DNA from: a virus
Length of the DNA: 32,729 nt
Virus record (IMG/VR): IMGVR_UViG_3300042731_000579
Span: 1-32,729 of that record
Direction: 5' to 3' (one strand)
The notes under the pieces were generated by a model, which saw only the letters and a program-made list of their open reading frames with translations, made no database searches and was not told the origin of the DNA. Shown here in pieces: positions 29,665-32,729 of this stretch (positions are counted from its first letter, which is position 1; each line of letters opens with the position of its first letter). Both the position numbers and the translations under genes were made by a program.

Positions 29665-30629
29665 AGATTGCATTAATTGGTCCTGGTATTATGAGCATCC
29701 CACCTGATGGATGGGGTGCAGTAGAGATGTTGATCTGGGATTACACTAACATTCTCAGAGCACTGGGTCATAGGGTGGAGATTATCAATACCCCAGATAG
29801 AGAACTGATTAAGTTTGAAGTTGAGCGTGGTAGGTACGATGTTGTTCATTTGCATTACGATGTCTTTCATGATATTATCACAGATCTTGTACCTCTCTGT
29901 AAGGCACTAGTAGTCTCTAGTCACTATCCATTCTTGAATGTTCCTGCCATGTGGGGTAGGGATCAGTATGGTTCTGTATTCAAACGGTACTCCGAGAACA
30001 AAGACTTTACTATCTTTGCATCTAGTCAGAAAGACATTAACACCTTTGTTGAACTAGGTAATGCTCTGGAGGAGAACACCTGGTTGAGTAAATTAGGTGT
30101 CCGTCCTGGACCATATCAGTTCAATGAGTATCCTACTTTTGATTCTACTCTCTGCTTCTCGCAAATCTGTGACCGTAAGCGTCAGTATCTGATGCAAAAC
30201 TGGGGAGATGAATGTGCTATCGACATCTACGGTAGAAGAGAACAAGGTAGGTTTAATAATTCTAGGAACTATAAGGGAGAACTTCCCAGAGAGATTCTTA
30301 ATCAGCACATCACAAACTATTCAAACTTCATTCTGCTCAGCGATGTAGAGAACACCACACCACTAGTTGTAAAGGAAGCTTTGATTTGTGGTCTAGGTGT
30401 GGTAGTATCAGAGGCGGTTACTCCAGAACTTGATACATCTAAGTCTTTCATTGATGTCATCCCTGAGTCTGAAATAAATAACCAAGACTACATTAAAGAT
30501 GTGGTCATCAGAAATAAAAGGCATTCTAGGCAGATCAGAAAAGAGATCAGAGAATACGGAATCGACGAATTCGGTCTTGAAAATATCCTTGCCTACGAAT
30601 ACATTCCGAAGTTACAATCTTTACTATGA
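29661..30629 (+). CDS. GT4-like glycosyltransferase, first of a tandem pair
   Basis: The 322-residue protein has the GT-B layout. MKIALIGPGIMSIPPDGWGAVEMLIWDYTNILRALGHRVEIIN (1-43) is the acceptor domain. ILLSDVENTTPLVVKEALICGLGVVVSEAVTPELD is the donor domain, with E-x-x-x...E spacing typical of GT4. The domain is shorter than usual (no long linker), with QICDRKRQYLMQNWGDECAIDIYGRREQGRFNN between. It is the paralogue of the next gene. Donor and acceptor are unknown. Confidence 0.8.
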   Translation: MKIALIGPGIMSIPPDGWGAVEMLIWDYTNILRALGHRVEIINTPDRELIKFEVERGRYDVVHLHYDVFHDIITDLVPLCKALVVSSHYPFLNVPAMWGRDQYGSVFKRYSENKDFTIFASSQKDINTFVELGNALEENTWLSKLGVRPGPYQFNEYPTFDSTLCFSQICDRKRQYLMQNWGDECAIDIYGRREQGRFNNSRNYKGELPREILNQHITNYSNFILLSDVENTTPLVVKEALICGLGVVVSEAVTPELDTSKSFIDVIPESEINNQDYIKDVVIRNKRHSRQIRKEIREYGIDEFGLENILAYEYIPKLQSLL

Positions 30630-31579
30630 GATTATCAATCATTGGTCCCGCTACTCCCATCCCACCAGTAGGTTGGGGTGCAGTGGAGAGTCTGATCTGG
30701 GACTACAAAGTTACTCTTGAGAAACTAGGACATAAAGTTGACATCATCAACATCTCAGACCCTAGAGAAATTATCAAAAGGGTGAATAGTTTTCGCCCAG
30801 ACTTTGTACATATTCACTATGATGATTGGGTAGTCCTTTATCCATACATTCAGTATCCTTGTGCATGTACGACTCACTTCGCGTACATCGAAAGACCTGA
30901 TAAGATGAATGGATATGGTCAGATCTTTGGGCAGTTCCAGAAGACTCAACCTAATGTCTTCTGTTTGTCTGAAGGTATTAAGAGAGCGTATAATATCTTA
31001 GGGGATATTCCTGCAGAGAAACTATTCATTGTACCTAACGGTGTCAACCTAGAGTTGTTCCGTACTACTGATGAACCAGAGTTCCCTGATCGTAGTATCT
31101 ACCTTGCTAAGATCGATTACCGTAAGCGTCAGCATAAGTTCCAGTCTATTGACAGTCTGTTCTTTGCTGGTAACATAGCAGATAAGAAGTTCAATCCCAA
31201 TAAGAACTATCTTGGTGAGTGGAAGAAGGATTATCTCCACGACTATCTCACTGACTATGGTAACCTTGTGCTTCTATCCGATGGTGAGGCACACTCTCTG
31301 GTCATCATGGAAGCATTTGCTTCTGGTCTCGGTGTTGTTGTCAGTGAATTTGCTACAGCAAATCTAGATCTTGATCGTGAGTTTATCACTGTCATTCCTG
31401 AGTCGAAGATCGATGATGTGGAATATGTAGAGTATGCTATAATTAAAAACAGGGAGTACTCCGTTGCCCATCGCGATGAGATCCTTGAGTATGCTAAGGA
31501 GTTTGACTGGAAATCAGTCTTACAAAACCATTACCTACCTAATGTACAAGAAGTGATTGCAAAGCATGGACAAAAATAA
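30626..31579 (+). CDS. GT4-like glycosyltransferase, second of a tandem pair
   Basis: The 317-residue protein is similar over its length to the gene just before. Both share IPPxGWGAVExLIWDY near the start, a central KRQ stretch, and LSDxE...GLGVVVSE with SxxDVIPES or FITVIPESKI near the end. It adds LFIVPNGVNLELF, a typical GT4 motif less clear in its neighbour. The two genes probably arose by duplication and may add successive sugars. It overlaps the GT25 gene by 14 bases. Confidence 0.82.
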   Translation: MRLSIIGPATPIPPVGWGAVESLIWDYKVTLEKLGHKVDIINISDPREIIKRVNSFRPDFVHIHYDDWVVLYPYIQYPCACTTHFAYIERPDKMNGYGQIFGQFQKTQPNVFCLSEGIKRAYNILGDIPAEKLFIVPNGVNLELFRTTDEPEFPDRSIYLAKIDYRKRQHKFQSIDSLFFAGNIADKKFNPNKNYLGEWKKDYLHDYLTDYGNLVLLSDGEAHSLVIMEAFASGLGVVVSEFATANLDLDREFITVIPESKIDDVEYVEYAIIKNREYSVAHRDEILEYAKEFDWKSVLQNHYLPNVQEVIAKHGQK

Positions 31580-32354
31580 ATCAGTACACAAACTCAAAGG
31601 TATTCCCCATATCTACTGGTTGAATCTTGATGGTAAAGAAGATCGCCGCCAGTATATGGAAGAACAGTTTGCTTACTGGGAAGTAGAGCATACTAGAATC
31701 TCTGCTTACGATGGTCGTGAAGACGACCTGAGTGATATTCTTGTCGGTAAGTATCCAGACAACATGTCCTCTGGTGAGATTGGATGTGTTACTTCTCACC
31801 TGAAGGCAATGAAGCACTGGTTAGAAACCAGTGATGAGGAGTGGGCAATTATGATGGAGGATGATTGCGATCTATCTGTTGTAAAGCATTGGCCATTCTC
31901 CTGGAAAGAGTTTAGTTCTAGGTTCCCACATGCATGGGACTGTATCCAACTAGCAATCATTAACCCTGCTACTATTAGTGTGCAACTGCACCGTAGATAT
32001 GTTAATGATTTCTCTACTGCCTGCTATGTTATCAATAGAAGGTATGCACAAAAACTGCTAGACTTCCACACTAAGGGCGACAAGTATAAGTTAGACCAGA
32101 AAGTTCTACCTCGTGCTGTTGCTGATGATCTTATCTACAACAGTGGTCTTACTTTTGCTATCCCAATCTTCCTGTACAAACTTGATCTGGGATCTGACAT
32201 TCATGATATCCATGTTGATGTATATCATCGTAGTAGTCATGATGGTCTCTGGAATTTCTGGCAGAATCAGATCAATACCATCGAAGATTACAATCAGTTG
32301 ATCACACTTAATCCATACATTGGTACACTCCCTGAAGGATTTGCTGGTAAATGA
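31566..32354 (+). CDS. GT25-family glycosyltransferase
   Basis: I chose ATG 31566; the longer frame would begin at TTG inside the preceding gene. The 262-residue protein shows the GT25 signature. IPHIYWLNLDGKEDRRQYMEEQF (13-35) is the N-terminal binding region. SGEIGCVTSHLKAMKHWL (69-86) and WAIMMEDDCDLS (93-104) hold the EDD metal site. GT25 enzymes add galactose or similar sugars to lipooligosaccharide, or modify collagen. Here it would modify a phage or host glycan. It is coupled to the next, truncated gene (ATGA). Confidence 0.88.
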   Translation: MDKNKSVHKLKGIPHIYWLNLDGKEDRRQYMEEQFAYWEVEHTRISAYDGREDDLSDILVGKYPDNMSSGEIGCVTSHLKAMKHWLETSDEEWAIMMEDDCDLSVVKHWPFSWKEFSSRFPHAWDCIQLAIINPATISVQLHRRYVNDFSTACYVINRRYAQKLLDFHTKGDKYKLDQKVLPRAVADDLIYNSGLTFAIPIFLYKLDLGSDIHDIHVDVYHRSSHDGLWNFWQNQINTIEDYNQLITLNPYIGTLPEGFAGK

Positions 32355-32729
32355 AGAAGTACATCTTTGGAATCCCTATCTTTGAAACAAAGGTAGACCT
32401 TAATAGACTTAAGATTCCTAGAGCAGAAGTCCAACCTACCTGGGACTCTGGTGTAAGAACAACACTCTCTACACAACTAGAGATTCATCCTACCTCTCTA
32501 CAATATCTCTGTGATATCATCACGGACAATCTTGAACCAGCAAATCTAATGGGTGCAAACCCTAGTCTTGGTCACATTTGGAGAAACCTCTATGGTGAGC
32601 ATGACTATCAGGATCCACATACTCATCCTGGATCTCAATGGAGTTTCATAATCTATGAGACGATGGCATCAAAGACAGCGTTCTTTAATCCATCGATGAA
32701 TTTAATTCAGACTCAAATGGGATTCAATG
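32351..32729 (+). CDS. 2OG-Fe(II) dioxygenase, 3' end cut by the window edge
   Basis: 126 residues are seen. MKKYIFGIPIFETKVDLN resembles the start of the gene at 1732 (FVFGIPLFRYW). YQDPHTHPGSQWSFIIYE (86-103) gives His90-Thr-His92 as metal ligands. The rest of the beta-helix, with the second His and the Arg, lies beyond the edge. It is coupled to the GT25 gene by ATGA. Confidence 0.75.
   Translation, partial: MKKYIFGIPIFETKVDLNRLKIPRAEVQPTWDSGVRTTLSTQLEIHPTSLQYLCDIITDNLEPANLMGANPSLGHIWRNLYGEHDYQDPHTHPGSQWSFIIYETMASKTAFFNPSMNLIQTQMGFN

Noticed and set aside
1-32729. CRISPR array, insertion sequence, transposase, integrase or attachment site
   Set aside because: No regular spaced repeats, no transposase or integrase motifs and no terminal repeats were seen.

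Overview
The window looks like part of a T4-like marine cyanophage (a myovirus of Prochlorococcus or Synechococcus). The evidence is a gp61-type primase, class Ia ribonucleotide reductase (nrdA, nrdB), a cyanophage-type talC transaldolase, scattered tRNA genes, an unusual number of 2OG-Fe(II) dioxygenase genes and T4-like late promoters (TATAAATA). Every gene lies on the + strand. Genes are packed with 1-4 nt or longer overlaps, and no gene-free gap exceeds about 110 nt.

Layout. (1) 1-6.8 kb: late/structural-type genes, several behind TATAAATA promoters. They include a 444-aa unknown, a dioxygenase, a nucleotidyltransferase flanked by two other modules, a charged 325-aa protein whose reading frame appears to continue by a programmed -1 frameshift, and a small virion-type protein. 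(2) 6.8-12.7 kb: replication and nucleotide metabolism (primase, nrdA, nrdB) with two more dioxygenase-type genes, ending at a strong terminator. (3) 12.7-15.7 kb: a late promoter, a modular Ala/Pro-rich protein, a GIY-YIG nuclease-like gene, a secreted lysozyme-like protein and a terminator that abuts a tRNA. (4) 15.7-21 kb: accessory region with tRNA-Arg(TCT), talC, tRNA-Thr(TGT), tRNA-Val(TAC), four dioxygenase-type genes, many small cyanophage-type proteins and two good sigma-70 promoters. (5) 21-32.7 kb: a structured leader RNA candidate and a sugar cluster: gmd, a TylC3-like C-methyltransferase, fcl, a GT11 fucosyltransferase-like gene, a GT6 (ABO-family) transferase, an FkbM-like and a second methyltransferase, four further glycosyltransferase-type genes, one unknown, and two more dioxygenase genes, the last cut by the window edge.

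How the genes fit together: talC and nrdAB would redirect host carbon into pentose and dNTP supply, and primase serves replication. The sugar cluster could make a GDP-deoxysugar (fucose, or a 3-C-methyl branched sugar) and place it on a glycan. The points most worth a second look are the -1 frameshift signal near 4580, the gmd/C-methyltransferase/fcl/GT11/GT6 gene set, the pseudoknot RNA near 21.0 kb, two genes whose stop codons lie inside tRNA genes, and a late promoter placed so that its transcripts would lack half of an overlapping terminator. All functional calls are from reading the sequence; no database search was possible.
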